A stretch of 64,000 nt of DNA. Source: Myxococcales bacterium. Its GTDB lineage: Bacteria > Myxococcota_A > Polyangia > Polyangiales > Polyangiaceae. The notes below the pieces were generated by a model. The model worked only from the letters and a program-made list of their open reading frames with translations. It was not told where the DNA came from and made no database searches. Of the stretch, positions 8,815 through 15,898 are shown in pieces. Position 1 is the first letter of the stretch. Every line of letters begins with the position of its first letter. The stretch is taken from assembly GCA_016794345.1 (NCBI GenBank), contig JAEUKE010000041.1, positions 1 to 64,000 on the forward strand. Direction: 5' to 3'. A program made the position numbers and the translations under genes.

Positions 8815-9846
8815 ATGCGATCTTGCCGTCCGATCTACCTGGCCGGCCTGGCCGGGCTCCTGGCGGCCGTGTGCCTGGGTCCGGAGGGCGCCCGCGCCCA
8901 GAGCGCCAACGACAAGGCTGCAGCCGAGGCCCTGTTCGACGAGGGCAAGAAGCTGCTCGACCAGAACCGCACCGCCGAGGCATGCCTGCGGTTCGAGGCG
9001 AGCCAGAAGCTCGACGCGGGCGTCGGGACGCTCCTCTACCTGGCGGACTGCTACGAGCGAACCGATCGGTTCGCGAGCGCGTGGGCTACGTTCCGGGAGG
9101 CCGCCGCGATGGCGAAGACCGCGGCGGACGACAAGCGCGAGAAGATCGCGCGCGGCCGCGCGGACTCGCTCGAAGGCAAGCTCTTCAAGCTGACCGTCGC
9201 CGCGCAAGAGCCCCCGCCCGGCCTCGTGATCAAGCGGGACGGCGAGACGCTCGAGCAGTCGGTGTGGGGAGTCGCCCTCCCCGTCGACGCCGGCTCGCAC
9301 ACGATCGAGGCGAGCGCCCCGGGCTACGTGACCTTCACCCGGAAGCTCGACGTTCCCAAGACGAGCGGCGCGGAGACCGTCGTGATCCCCAAGCTCGAGA
9401 AGGACACGACGCCGCCGCCGATCACGACGACACCGCCCACTGCGTCCCCGCCGGTCGCGCCGCCCCAACCACCGCCGCCGCCTCCGCGCGAAGAGCGCGG
9501 CAACGGTCTGCTGATCGGCGGCCTGGTGGTGGGCGGGCTGGGTGTGGTCGGCCTCGCCGTCACCGGCGCGCTCGCCGGGGTGGCGACGTCCAAATACGCC
9601 GAGGGGGACGACTCGTGCGAGGGCACGGTCTGCAGCGACCCCGACGCCGTTCAGTCGGCGAACGACGCGCGGCAGCTCGGCGACGTCGCGACGGGCACCT
9701 TCATCGCGGGCCTCGGCTTGGCCGCGGTCGGCGCGACCCTCGTCATCGTCCATTTCGCCACCGCGCCCGACGAGGGTGCCGCGGTCCAGGTGGGCTTCAC
9801 CGGCGCGCCGGACGGCGGCCGATTCGGAATGTGGGGACGATTCTGA
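8815..9846 (+). CDS. Exported TPR-PEGA membrane protein, cassette A, 343 aa
   Basis: A signal peptide (YLAGLAGLLAAVCLGPEGARAQ) is followed by a TPR-like helical block (AAAEALFDEGKKLLDQNRTA, ADCYERTDRFASAW) at residues ~30-110. A PEGA-type beta domain follows (GLVIKRDGETLEQSVWG, PVDAGSHTIEASAPGY) at ~125-185, then a poly-Pro linker. The protein ends with two membrane helices separated by a short loop with two cysteines (CEGTVC). PEGA domains are surface or periplasmic beta modules often attached to kinases. The gene overlaps the next start (TGATG) and follows the kinase by 5 bp. The same SP-TPR-PEGA-Pro-TM-CxxxxC-TM plan recurs in cassette B (18086-19150). Confidence 0.8.
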   Translation: MRSCRPIYLAGLAGLLAAVCLGPEGARAQSANDKAAAEALFDEGKKLLDQNRTAEACLRFEASQKLDAGVGTLLYLADCYERTDRFASAWATFREAAAMAKTAADDKREKIARGRADSLEGKLFKLTVAAQEPPPGLVIKRDGETLEQSVWGVALPVDAGSHTIEASAPGYVTFTRKLDVPKTSGAETVVIPKLEKDTTPPPITTTPPTASPPVAPPQPPPPPPREERGNGLLIGGLVVGGLGVVGLAVTGALAGVATSKYAEGDDSCEGTVCSDPDAVQSANDARQLGDVATGTFIAGLGLAAVGATLVIVHFATAPDEGAAVQVGFTGAPDGGRFGMWGRF

Positions 9847-10514
9847 TGCGTGCTCGGTTGTCCGTCCTGGCGCTCCTCTCGGCGTGCAATGGCGTGCTGG
9901 GCCTCGAAGAGCGCACGTTCGATCTTTGCACCCAATACTGCGACGCGATCCAGAACAGCTGTGTCCAGGCGAACGCCCAATACCAGGACGACGCGACCTG
10001 CCGCGCGACGTGCGCCCTGTTCGAAGCCGGAGACGCCGACGACCCGACGGGGAACACGATCGCGTGCCGATTCGATCAGCTGAAGAAGGCCGAGGAAGCC
10101 GGGACGCTGGACGAGATCTGTCCGGCGGCGGGGCCGGGCGGCTTCAACCGGAGCAGCCTCCAGGTCTGCGGGAACCGGTGCGAGACCTACTGCTCGCTCA
10201 TGAAGAGCACGTGCGACGGGAAGTCACCGGTCGCCGATCTCGACGACGAGTCGTGCCGCTCGCTCTGCGGTGACGTGCGCGACAACCCCGCCTACGATCC
10301 GACGAACAGCGACGTGAAGGATCACGACGACTCGATCCAGTGCCGGCTCTGGCACCTCTCGGTCGCGTCGACCGCGCCCGATCCGCACTGCTCCCACGCG
10401 GACGGAGCGACGAAGTGCGACGGAAATCTCTCGAGCTCGAGCGCGACGACCTCGAGCGCGAGCTCCAGCGCCAGCACCGGTGGTGGTGTCGGTGGTGGCG
10501 GCGGCGGCTCGTAG
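9846..10514 (+). CDS. Cys-rich lipoprotein, cassette A, 222 aa
   Basis: A lipoprotein signal with lipobox LLSAC (LSVLALLSACNGVLGLEE) is followed by about 15 Cys residues arranged in two related blocks (FDLCTQYCDAIQNSC / NRCETYCSLMKSTC). Each block carries a CxxxC and a later TCRATC or SCRSLC pair, suggesting a duplicated disulfide-bonded domain. The tail is Ser/Thr/Gly-rich (SSSATTSSASSSAS then GGGVGGGGGGS). The ATG overlaps the stop codon of the TPR-PEGA gene, so it is translationally coupled. Probably an envelope-anchored partner or ligand sensor of the kinase operon (inference). No named family recognised. Confidence 0.75.
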   Translation: MRARLSVLALLSACNGVLGLEERTFDLCTQYCDAIQNSCVQANAQYQDDATCRATCALFEAGDADDPTGNTIACRFDQLKKAEEAGTLDEICPAAGPGGFNRSSLQVCGNRCETYCSLMKSTCDGKSPVADLDDESCRSLCGDVRDNPAYDPTNSDVKDHDDSIQCRLWHLSVASTAPDPHCSHADGATKCDGNLSSSSATTSSASSSASTGGGVGGGGGGS

Positions 10515-10520
10515 GCCCGA

Positions 10521-11783
10521 TCAGCTCTTCCTGAACTCTGCAGCGAACGCGTCGACCTCGGTCCGCAGGGTATCGGCGTGCCCCGAGAGCGTGCCCGCCG
10601 CGGCGAAGAGGCGAGACGCTTCCTGGCACGTGTGCCGCGACGACTCGACGATGACGGAGACGCTCCGGACCACCGTGTTCATCTCGCTCGCGGACTGCTC
10701 CACCGTCCCGGCGATGTCCTGGGTGGCGGCGCCCTGCTCATGGACGGCGGACGCGATGACGGTGGCCGCGTTGCTGACCTCGTCCACCACGGACGCGATG
10801 CCTTGCACCGCCTCGACGGCGCCCGATACGGCTCCGCGGATGGTGGTGACCTGCTTGTCGATGTCCTCGGTCGCCCGCGCGGTCTGAGACGCGAGGCGCT
10901 TCACCTCGGAGGCGACGACGGAGAACCCTCGCCCGGCGTCACCCGCGCGCGCGGCCTCTATCGTGGCGTTCAGGGCGAGGAAGTTGGTCTGCGTCGCGAT
11001 GTCGTTGATGAGCTTGACGACGAGGCCGATCTGGCCGGCCGAGGTCTCGAGCGCACCGAAGGACGTCTGCGCGCTGTGAACGCGCTCGGAGGCCGTATGC
11101 GCCATCTTGCTCGCCGTCTGCGCCTGCCTGCCGATCTCGCGGATCGACGCGCCGAGCTGCTCGGCGGCCGCTGCGACGGACTGGATGCGGTTCTGCGTGT
11201 TCGTCGCCGCGTCGGAGCTCGCTTCCGCTTGCCCGATCGTCGACTCTGCGCGCTCGGCCAGCCCCTCCGCGGACGCGCGCATCGTCGTCGCCTGGGTGGC
11301 GACGAGATCCGCGACCGCCTTCACGCGCTCTTCCAGCTGCTGAGCCATGGCCTTCTGCCGTGCCTTGAGCGCGTCGAGCTCCTTCGATCGCTCCGCCATT
11401 CGCGTGCTGGCGCGGTTCACGATCGTGGCGGCGCGCAGGTAGCTGCCCCGCATGCCGCGCGTGACGATGCGCCGGTAGAACTTCCCCTCCGAGACGTGAT
11501 CGAGCGACGCGGCCGCCTCACGCGCGAACGCGTCCGAGAGATCGAGGAGGTGGTTGATGCTGTGGCAGAGCTCCGCGAGCGGGCCGTCGGGCGGGATGTT
11601 CAGCAATCGCGGCTCGAGGTTACCGTCGGCCGCAGCGCGACAGACGGCCGTCGCGCGAGCGATCTCCCCGTCGAGCTCGGACACGGAGCGGAGCTTCGCC
11701 CCCGCGATGGGCGGCGAGCTGCCTTGCGCGCCGTCAATCACGGAGGGCTCCCTTGGTTCAAATGGCGAAGACGAGCTCATCAT
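10521..11783 (-). CDS. Soluble methyl-accepting chemotaxis protein, 420 aa
   Basis: There is no membrane segment, so this is a cytoplasmic receptor. An N-terminal helical region (residues ~30-130) includes the block [18 protein letters not shown], seen in MCPs that work with separate PAS proteins. The rest is the long MCP coiled-coil. The signalling tip is clear at ~250-295 ([20 protein letters not shown] followed by [19 protein letters not shown]), which binds CheA/CheW. A second start three bases downstream (ATGATG) is possible. The gene start overlaps the end of the PAS gene by 26 bp, which couples the two into a split receptor. Confidence 0.92.
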   Translation of the reverse strand: MMSSSSPFEPREPSVIDGAQGSSPPIAGAKLRSVSELDGEIARATAVCRAAADGNLEPRLLNIPPDGPLAELCHSINHLLDLSDAFAREAAASLDHVSEGKFYRRIVTRGMRGSYLRAATIVNRASTRMAERSKELDALKARQKAMAQQLEERVKAVADLVATQATTMRASAEGLAERAESTIGQAEASSDAATNTQNRIQSVAAAAEQLGASIREIGRQAQTASKMAHTASERVHSAQTSFGALETSAGQIGLVVKLINDIATQTNFLALNATIEAARAGDAGRGFSVVASEVKRLASQTARATEDIDKQVTTIRGAVSGAVEAVQGIASVVDEVSNAATVIASAVHEQGAATQDIAGTVEQSASEMNTVVRSVSVIVESSRHTCQEASRLFAAAGTLSGHADTLRTEVDAFAAEFRKS

Positions 11784-12279
11784 AGGTCGTTCCCTGTTCT
11801 TGGAGGAACCGAGTCAGGAAGGCGACGCCAGCTTGCACCGCGTCCTTCTTGCTCGCGTGTTTCGCCTCTTCCTTCAGGAGGGCGGCATAGACGGGCCTCA
11901 CGGCGTCGATCGCGCTCGGCATGGGGACCCGCCGGTTCGAGTGGAAGCCGACGATCCGGCCCGCGTCGTCGAACGTCGGGGTCACGTGCGCGAACACCCA
12001 ATAGAACGCGCCGTCTTTCGCCTGGTTCACCACGTAGGCGAAGATCTCTCGCCCCGCGAACAGCGTGTCCCAGAGGAGCTGGAACACGGACCGCGGCATG
12101 TCCGGGTGGCGAATGATGCTGTGGGGCGCGCCGAGGATCTCGCTCTCCTCGTATTTCGCCACGTTCAAGAACGTCTGGTTCGCGTAGGTGATCTTCCCGG
12201 TCGTGTCGGTCTTGCTGACGATGATCTCGTCCTCGGGGAAGCTACGCTCGATTCCCGAGGAGACGACGGCGATGGCCAT
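11758..12279 (-). CDS. Aer-type PAS sensor protein, 173 aa
   Basis: Residues ~15-130 form a PAS domain of the Aer aerotaxis class. Diagnostic stretches are [41 protein letters not shown] and GFHSNRRVP. Aer PAS domains bind FAD and report redox or oxygen status. Here the PAS module is a separate protein rather than fused to the chemoreceptor; the short C-terminal helical part (residues ~130-173) probably docks on the MCP encoded next, with which it overlaps by 26 bp. A good Shine-Dalgarno (AAGGAGAG) precedes the ATG at 12279, which rules out the longer upstream reading frame. Confidence 0.88.
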   Translation of the reverse strand: MAIAVVSSGIERSFPEDEIIVSKTDTTGKITYANQTFLNVAKYEESEILGAPHSIIRHPDMPRSVFQLLWDTLFAGREIFAYVVNQAKDGAFYWVFAHVTPTFDDAGRIVGFHSNRRVPMPSAIDAVRPVYAALLKEEAKHASKKDAVQAGVAFLTRFLQEQGTTYDELVFAI

Positions 12280-12304
12280 GAGGCTCTCCTTGCCTGGCCA
12301 CGTG

Positions 12305-12321
12305 TGCACGGGCCGTGCCCG
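12305..12321 (-). promoter_or_regulatory. Possible sigma-54 promoter for the PAS-MCP operon
   Basis: On the minus strand the sequence reads CGGGCACGGCCCGTGCA, with GG and GC separated by 10 bp as in -24/-12 promoters (11 of the 13 defined consensus positions). The predicted start near 12294 leaves a ~15-nt leader that contains the Shine-Dalgarno. The core GCACGG-C-CCGTGC is itself a palindrome, so an operator is an alternative reading. GC-rich DNA gives chance matches, hence the low score. Confidence 0.35.
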
Positions 12322-12445
12322 CGCGCGGCGCGTAAAAAGCGAGCAAAAGCAGGCGCGCCTCGTCGCCGGAAAGCCGGCCGCTTGGCGGTCCGTCAAATCG
12401 ATGACACACGTTCTCCTCGGTCGGCGCGCCTGATATCCCAGGGCT

Positions 12446-14101
12446 GTGAAGCTCCTCGCGCCCACCCCTCCGCCTTACGATCCGCTCAGCTGGGTCAAGC
12501 GCCCGCTCGGCGAGCGCGGGCGAATGGTCTGCGAGGCGTGGGCCCTGCAAGGGTACGGAACCCCGCCCGCGGTGTTCGGGGTCTACCTCGTGAAGATCCT
12601 CGCCTACGTCGGCGCGTGGATCGGCTTCACGACGCTCTCGCTCGGCGTGCACGTCGCCGACATCGGGTCCTGGTGGCTCAGCCCCGCTGCGTTCCAGAAG
12701 GCGATCCTCTGGAGCATGCTCTTCGAAGGGATGGGGCTCGGCTGCGGGAGCGGTCCGCTGACGGGGCGTTACTCTCCGCCGATCGGCGGCGTCCTGCATT
12801 TCCTCCGCCCCGGGACCACGAAGCTCCCCGTCTTCCCGAGCGCGCCCGTCCTCGGCGGCTCACGGCGGACATGGCTCGACGTGGCGCTCTACGGGGCAAT
12901 CGTCGCGCTCGTCCTCCGCGCCCTCCTCGCCCCGGCGATCGACGCCTCCCACCTCATCCCGCTCGCCGTCTTGATCCCGCTCCTCGGGCTCGCCGACAAG
13001 ACGACGTTCCTCGCCTTCCGAGCCGAGCATTATTGGACGACGATCGTCGTGTTCACGCTCACGCAGGACTTCGTCGCGGGCGCGAAGGCCGTGCAGCTCG
13101 CGCTCTGGTTCTGGGCCGGCGTCTCCAAGCTGAACCACCACTTCCCGACCGTCATCTGCGTCATGACCTCGAATGGTCCCCTCTGGCGCATCCCGGCCAT
13201 CCGCAAGGCGATGTACCGGAGCTTCCCGGACGATCTCCGCCCGTCGCGGCTCGCGGTGTTCCTGGCGCACGCAGGCGCCGCGCTCGAGTTCGGCACGCCG
13301 CTCGTGCTCGCGTTCGCGCCGGGTGGGTGGTCGCTCACGCTCGGGATCGCGCTCATGCTCGCGCTCCACACGTACATCACGAGCAACGTCCCCATGGGCG
13401 TTCCGCTCGAGTGGAACGTCATGGTCGTGTACGGCGGCTTCGCGCTCTTCTGGGCTCACCCCGACGTCACGGCGCTCGACGTCGGCTCCCTTCCCCTCGC
13501 GATCTTCCTGGCTGTCATGCTCGTCGGCGTGCCACTGCTCGGCAACCTCCGGCCGGGTGCGGTCTCGTTCTTGTGCGCGATGCGCTACTACGCAGGCAAC
13601 TGGGCCTACGGGGTGTGGCTCTTCCGCGGCGAGTCGTTCCGCAAGCTCGACAAGCTCACCAAGGCCGCGCCTTGGGTCTACGACCAGCTGGCGCGCTTCT
13701 ACGACAGATCGACCGCGGTCGGTCTGGTCGGCAAGGTGCTCGCGTTCCGCCTCATGCACCTCCACGGCCGCGCCTTGCCCGTGCTCATCCCCAAGGCGGT
13801 GGAGAAGCTCGAGGACTACGAGTACCTCGACGGGGAGATCGTCGCGGGCATGGTCCTCGGCTGGAACTTCGGCGACGGCCATCTGCACGACGAGCAGCTG
13901 CTGAAGAACGTCCAGGAGCAATGTGGCTTCGCGCCCGGTGAGCTTCGTTGCATCTTCGTCGAGGCGCAGCCGCTCTTCGGCGACCGGATGGGCTATCGAA
14001 TCCACGACGCGTGTGACGGGCCCATCGAGAGCGGAGAGCTCACGGTTTCCGAGATGCGCGAGCGGCAGCCGTGGGCGGCCACCGCCGAGGTCCGAGGCTG
14101 A
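12446..14101 (+). CDS. DUF3556-like multi-pass membrane protein, 551 aa
   Basis: The start MKLLAPTPPPYDPLSWVKRP and the layout of several membrane helices in residues ~45-380 (e.g. FGVYLVKILAYVGAWIGFTT, SLTLGIALMLALHTYI, LAIFLAVMLVGVPLLGNL) followed by a soluble C-terminal ~160 residues match the DUF3556 transmembrane family known mainly from actinobacteria. Family recall is from memory and should be checked by profile search. Function is unknown in the family. A conserved-looking HYWTTIVVFTLTQDF/SKLNHHFPTV core with several His residues suggests a cofactor- or lipid-active enzyme, though this is speculation. It starts with GTG, 166 bp from the divergent PAS gene, and stands alone. Confidence 0.7.
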   Translation: MKLLAPTPPPYDPLSWVKRPLGERGRMVCEAWALQGYGTPPAVFGVYLVKILAYVGAWIGFTTLSLGVHVADIGSWWLSPAAFQKAILWSMLFEGMGLGCGSGPLTGRYSPPIGGVLHFLRPGTTKLPVFPSAPVLGGSRRTWLDVALYGAIVALVLRALLAPAIDASHLIPLAVLIPLLGLADKTTFLAFRAEHYWTTIVVFTLTQDFVAGAKAVQLALWFWAGVSKLNHHFPTVICVMTSNGPLWRIPAIRKAMYRSFPDDLRPSRLAVFLAHAGAALEFGTPLVLAFAPGGWSLTLGIALMLALHTYITSNVPMGVPLEWNVMVVYGGFALFWAHPDVTALDVGSLPLAIFLAVMLVGVPLLGNLRPGAVSFLCAMRYYAGNWAYGVWLFRGESFRKLDKLTKAAPWVYDQLARFYDRSTAVGLVGKVLAFRLMHLHGRALPVLIPKAVEKLEDYEYLDGEIVAGMVLGWNFGDGHLHDEQLLKNVQEQCGFAPGELRCIFVEAQPLFGDRMGYRIHDACDGPIESGELTVSEMRERQPWAATAEVRG

Positions 14102-14146
14102 CGGACGACGCGAGCGCGCTCGACCGCGACGCCGGAATGGCCAGGC

Positions 14147-14776
14147 TCAGATCCCGAGGAGCTCGCGGGCGACGCGCGCGATGTGCTCGACGTGGGCGAC
14201 GAGCCCGTGATCCCCGTCGGCGATCTCCTCGTAACGCGACCCCGGGGCGAGCCGGCCGCTCTCGACCCATCCGTTCCACGCTTCGCGCACGGTCTCACAG
14301 GGAACGGTCTCGTCACGCCGCCCCATCACCACGACGACGCGCTGGCTCGGCGCCTCGTCCGCCCGAATCGCGGCCATTTCGTAGAAGAACGCGCGATGCA
14401 CCGGGATCTCGCGGCCCTCGGCGAAATGATGGAACGGCACGGGCCCCTCGCCCGGTGGGAGCCGCTTCGCCCAGCGCTGGGCGAAGCCGAGGGCGGGCGC
14501 GACGAGCAGGAGCGGCGCGACGACCGAGGCTCGCGACGCAGCAGCGAGCGCCACGAGCGCGCCGAGCGAGCTGCCGAGGACGACGTCTGGCTTCGAGGCG
14601 GCCGCGACCTCGATCGCCCGCTCGACCATCCTCTCGAAGCTGAGCTCGGCGAAGCTCGGCAGGTTGAGGTCGGGCACGACGATCGAAGCGGCGGGCTCGA
14701 GCGCGGAGCCGAGCGCGCGCGCCTTGGCCGCGCCCGGCGACGACGCGAAGCCGTGGAGATAGAGGAGCGTCGGCAT
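14147..14776 (-). CDS. YqiA/YcfP-type alpha/beta-fold esterase, 209 aa
   Basis: A short hydrolase beginning directly with MPTLLYLHGFASSPGAAKA, the signature of the YqiA/UPF0227 group. The nucleophile elbow is GSSLGALVAL (Ser ~70), the acid is probably in VVVVMGRRDETVP, and the His is in ADGDHGLVAHVE. The length (209) fits the family. Members are cytosolic carboxylesterases with activity on short acyl esters; the natural substrate is not established. It converges on the DUF3556-like gene and is followed upstream by the small Cys-rich gene, with no sign of an operon. Confidence 0.85.
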   Translation of the reverse strand: MPTLLYLHGFASSPGAAKARALGSALEPAASIVVPDLNLPSFAELSFERMVERAIEVAAASKPDVVLGSSLGALVALAAASRASVVAPLLLVAPALGFAQRWAKRLPPGEGPVPFHHFAEGREIPVHRAFFYEMAAIRADEAPSQRVVVVMGRRDETVPCETVREAWNGWVESGRLAPGSRYEEIADGDHGLVAHVEHIARVARELLGI

Positions 14777-14815
14777 GAAGGGGCTCAGCCTACCATCGCT
14801 CCTCCGCGCTCGGAG

Positions 14816-15151
14816 TCAGGCGGCTCGGCGACCGCGGCTGGCCAGAGCGAGCGCGACGCCCGCGGTCACGAGCCAGCCGGCGGAGCCGGCTCGACCGGTC
14901 GCGCTGCAGCCGGAGCCGTTGTCGTCGGCGCTCCCGCCCGCGCCCGAGGAGGTGTCGTCGTCGCAGGTGAGGACGCTCGCGTCGCTCTCGTCGGGGATGC
15001 AGACGCCCGGGTCACCGTCGCCGCGGGTGCAGTCATCACCCTCGTCGAGGCTCGCGCAGGCGGCCTTGTCCGCGTCGTCCGCGGCGGCAGGCAGGGCTGC
15101 GAAGAGAGAAGCGCTGGCGAGAAGAACACCGAAGAGCTTGGAGAACGTCAT
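14816..15151 (-). CDS. Small Cys-rich exported protein with MYXO-CTERM-like tail, 111 aa
   Basis: Signal peptide MTFSKLFGVLLASASLFAAL-PAAA, then a short acidic Cys-containing region (ACASLDEGDDC, GVCIPDE, LTCDDDTSS), a Ser/Gly linker, and at the C-terminus Cys-Ser followed by a hydrophobic helix (GWLVTAGVALALA) and SRGRRAA. A Cys just before a membrane helix and a basic end is the arrangement of MYXO-CTERM sorting tails, which are cut and anchored on the surface of myxobacteria. The ATG at 15151 was chosen because the signal peptide begins there; longer frames give a non-signal leader. It faces the next Cys-rich gene across a 40-bp nested dyad. Confidence 0.75.
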   Translation of the reverse strand: MTFSKLFGVLLASASLFAALPAAADDADKAACASLDEGDDCTRGDGDPGVCIPDESDASVLTCDDDTSSGAGGSADDNGSGCSATGRAGSAGWLVTAGVALALASRGRRAA

Positions 15152-15251
15152 GGTGGCGACTCCTACAGAAATCGTGCCAGGCGGCCGGGCGTTCGTGACG
15201 ACCGCCGCCACCGGTCGGCGGCCGGCCATCGCCGCGAGAGGGCGATCAGGT

Positions 15252-15291
15252 GAGCAACTCTTGGCCGGCGGTCGCCGGCAAATCGTTGCTC
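15252..15291. promoter_or_regulatory. 40-bp nested inverted repeat between divergent Cys-rich genes
   Basis: The outer arms GAGCAAC (15252-15258) and GTTGCTC (15285-15291) are exact complements. Inside them GCCGGCG (15264-15270) and CGCCGGC (15273-15279) are also exact complements, giving a two-tier dyad with 5-nt internal loops. It sits in the 230-bp gap between two divergently transcribed exported-protein genes, about 60-100 bp upstream of a possible -24/-12 element. Likely a protein-binding site, possibly an activator site; not a terminator, since both flanking genes point away. Confidence 0.45.
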
Positions 15292-15352
15292 GAGCGGAGG
15301 CCTTGCCGGCGGCGAGCGGCAGCCGACCCGCGGGAATTCCGGTCTCCCCCGC

Positions 15353-15369
15353 TCGGCACGCACCGTGCT
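15353..15369 (+). promoter_or_regulatory. Weak sigma-54-like element
   Basis: TCGGCACGCACCGTGCT keeps GG-N10-GC and matches 11 of the 13 defined -24/-12 consensus positions. The predicted transcription start (~15380) falls 2 nt before the ATG and past the Shine-Dalgarno, which argues against it serving the downstream gene as annotated. Confidence 0.2.
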
Positions 15370-15381
15370 CAAGGGGAGGCC

Positions 15382-15885
15382 ATGACTGGTTTCTCCCAAT
15401 CTTTCCTCGGTGCCCTCTCCTTCTTCTCGATCCTGTCGCTCGCGGCTTGCGGGGTCGACGCGCCCACCGGCGATCAGTCCGGCGCGCTCGGCAGCGGCCT
15501 CTCCTGCGACCTCGATGACGACTGCCTCGCGGGCGAGGAGTGCGACGACAACGTGTGCAAGCTCCACGGCGGTGACGACGCGACCGACGACAACGGCGCC
15601 GGCGGCGACGACAGCGCCTCGAGCTCGACCTCGAGCTCCAGCGGCGGCGTCTGCGTCACCGACGTCGACTGCGCCGGCGGCCAAGAGTGCGAGGACGGCC
15701 TCTGCAAGCCCCACGGCGGCGGGGTCGACGACAACGGCGCCGGCGGCGACGACAACGGCGCCGGCGGCGACGACAGCGCCTCGAGCTCCAGCTCCGGCGG
15801 CGGCGGCGCCTGCATGACCGACGCCGACTGCGCTGGCGGCGAGGAGTGCGAGGACGGTCTGTGCAAGCCCCACGGCGGCGCCTGA
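15382..15885 (+). CDS. Cys-repeat lipoprotein, 167 aa
   Basis: Lipoprotein signal MTGFSQSFLGALSFF-SILSLAAC. The mature part has three copies of a short disulfide repeat of the form C-x2-D-x-DC-x2-G-x-EC-x2-x-x-CK-x-HGG (at residues ~41-63, ~92-114 and ~142-165). They are separated by Asp/Asn/Gly/Ser-rich spacers, including DDNGAGGDD repeats and a Ser-rich stretch. Such small four- to six-Cys repeats on low-complexity stalks are typical myxobacterial surface lipoproteins; function unknown. The Shine-Dalgarno AAGGGGAGG precedes the ATG at 15382, which excludes the longer frame starting near 15250. Confidence 0.8.
   Translation: MTGFSQSFLGALSFFSILSLAACGVDAPTGDQSGALGSGLSCDLDDDCLAGEECDDNVCKLHGGDDATDDNGAGGDDSASSSTSSSSGGVCVTDVDCAGGQECEDGLCKPHGGGVDDNGAGGDDNGAGGDDSASSSSSGGGGACMTDADCAGGEECEDGLCKPHGGA
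15727..15768 (+). repeat. Tandem 21-bp coding repeat (DDNGAGG)
   Basis: Two perfect head-to-tail copies of a 21-bp unit starting GACGACAACGGCGCC, with a third copy at 15586-15606. It encodes DDNGAGG in the spacers of the Cys-repeat lipoprotein. In-frame units of 21 bp can expand or contract without frameshift, changing stalk length. Confidence 0.8.
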
Positions 15886-15898
15886 GCGGCGAGGCGGG

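Noticed and set aside
7819..9846. Long plus-strand frame overlapping the kinase gene and continuing into the TPR-PEGA gene
   Set aside because: The upstream part is an alternative frame of the kinase; the signal peptide and homology start at 8815.
15586..15768. Repeated 21-bp units as a possible CRISPR array
   Set aside because: The copies are in frame inside a coding region, contiguous or widely spaced, with no unique spacers; they encode the DDNGAGG stalk.
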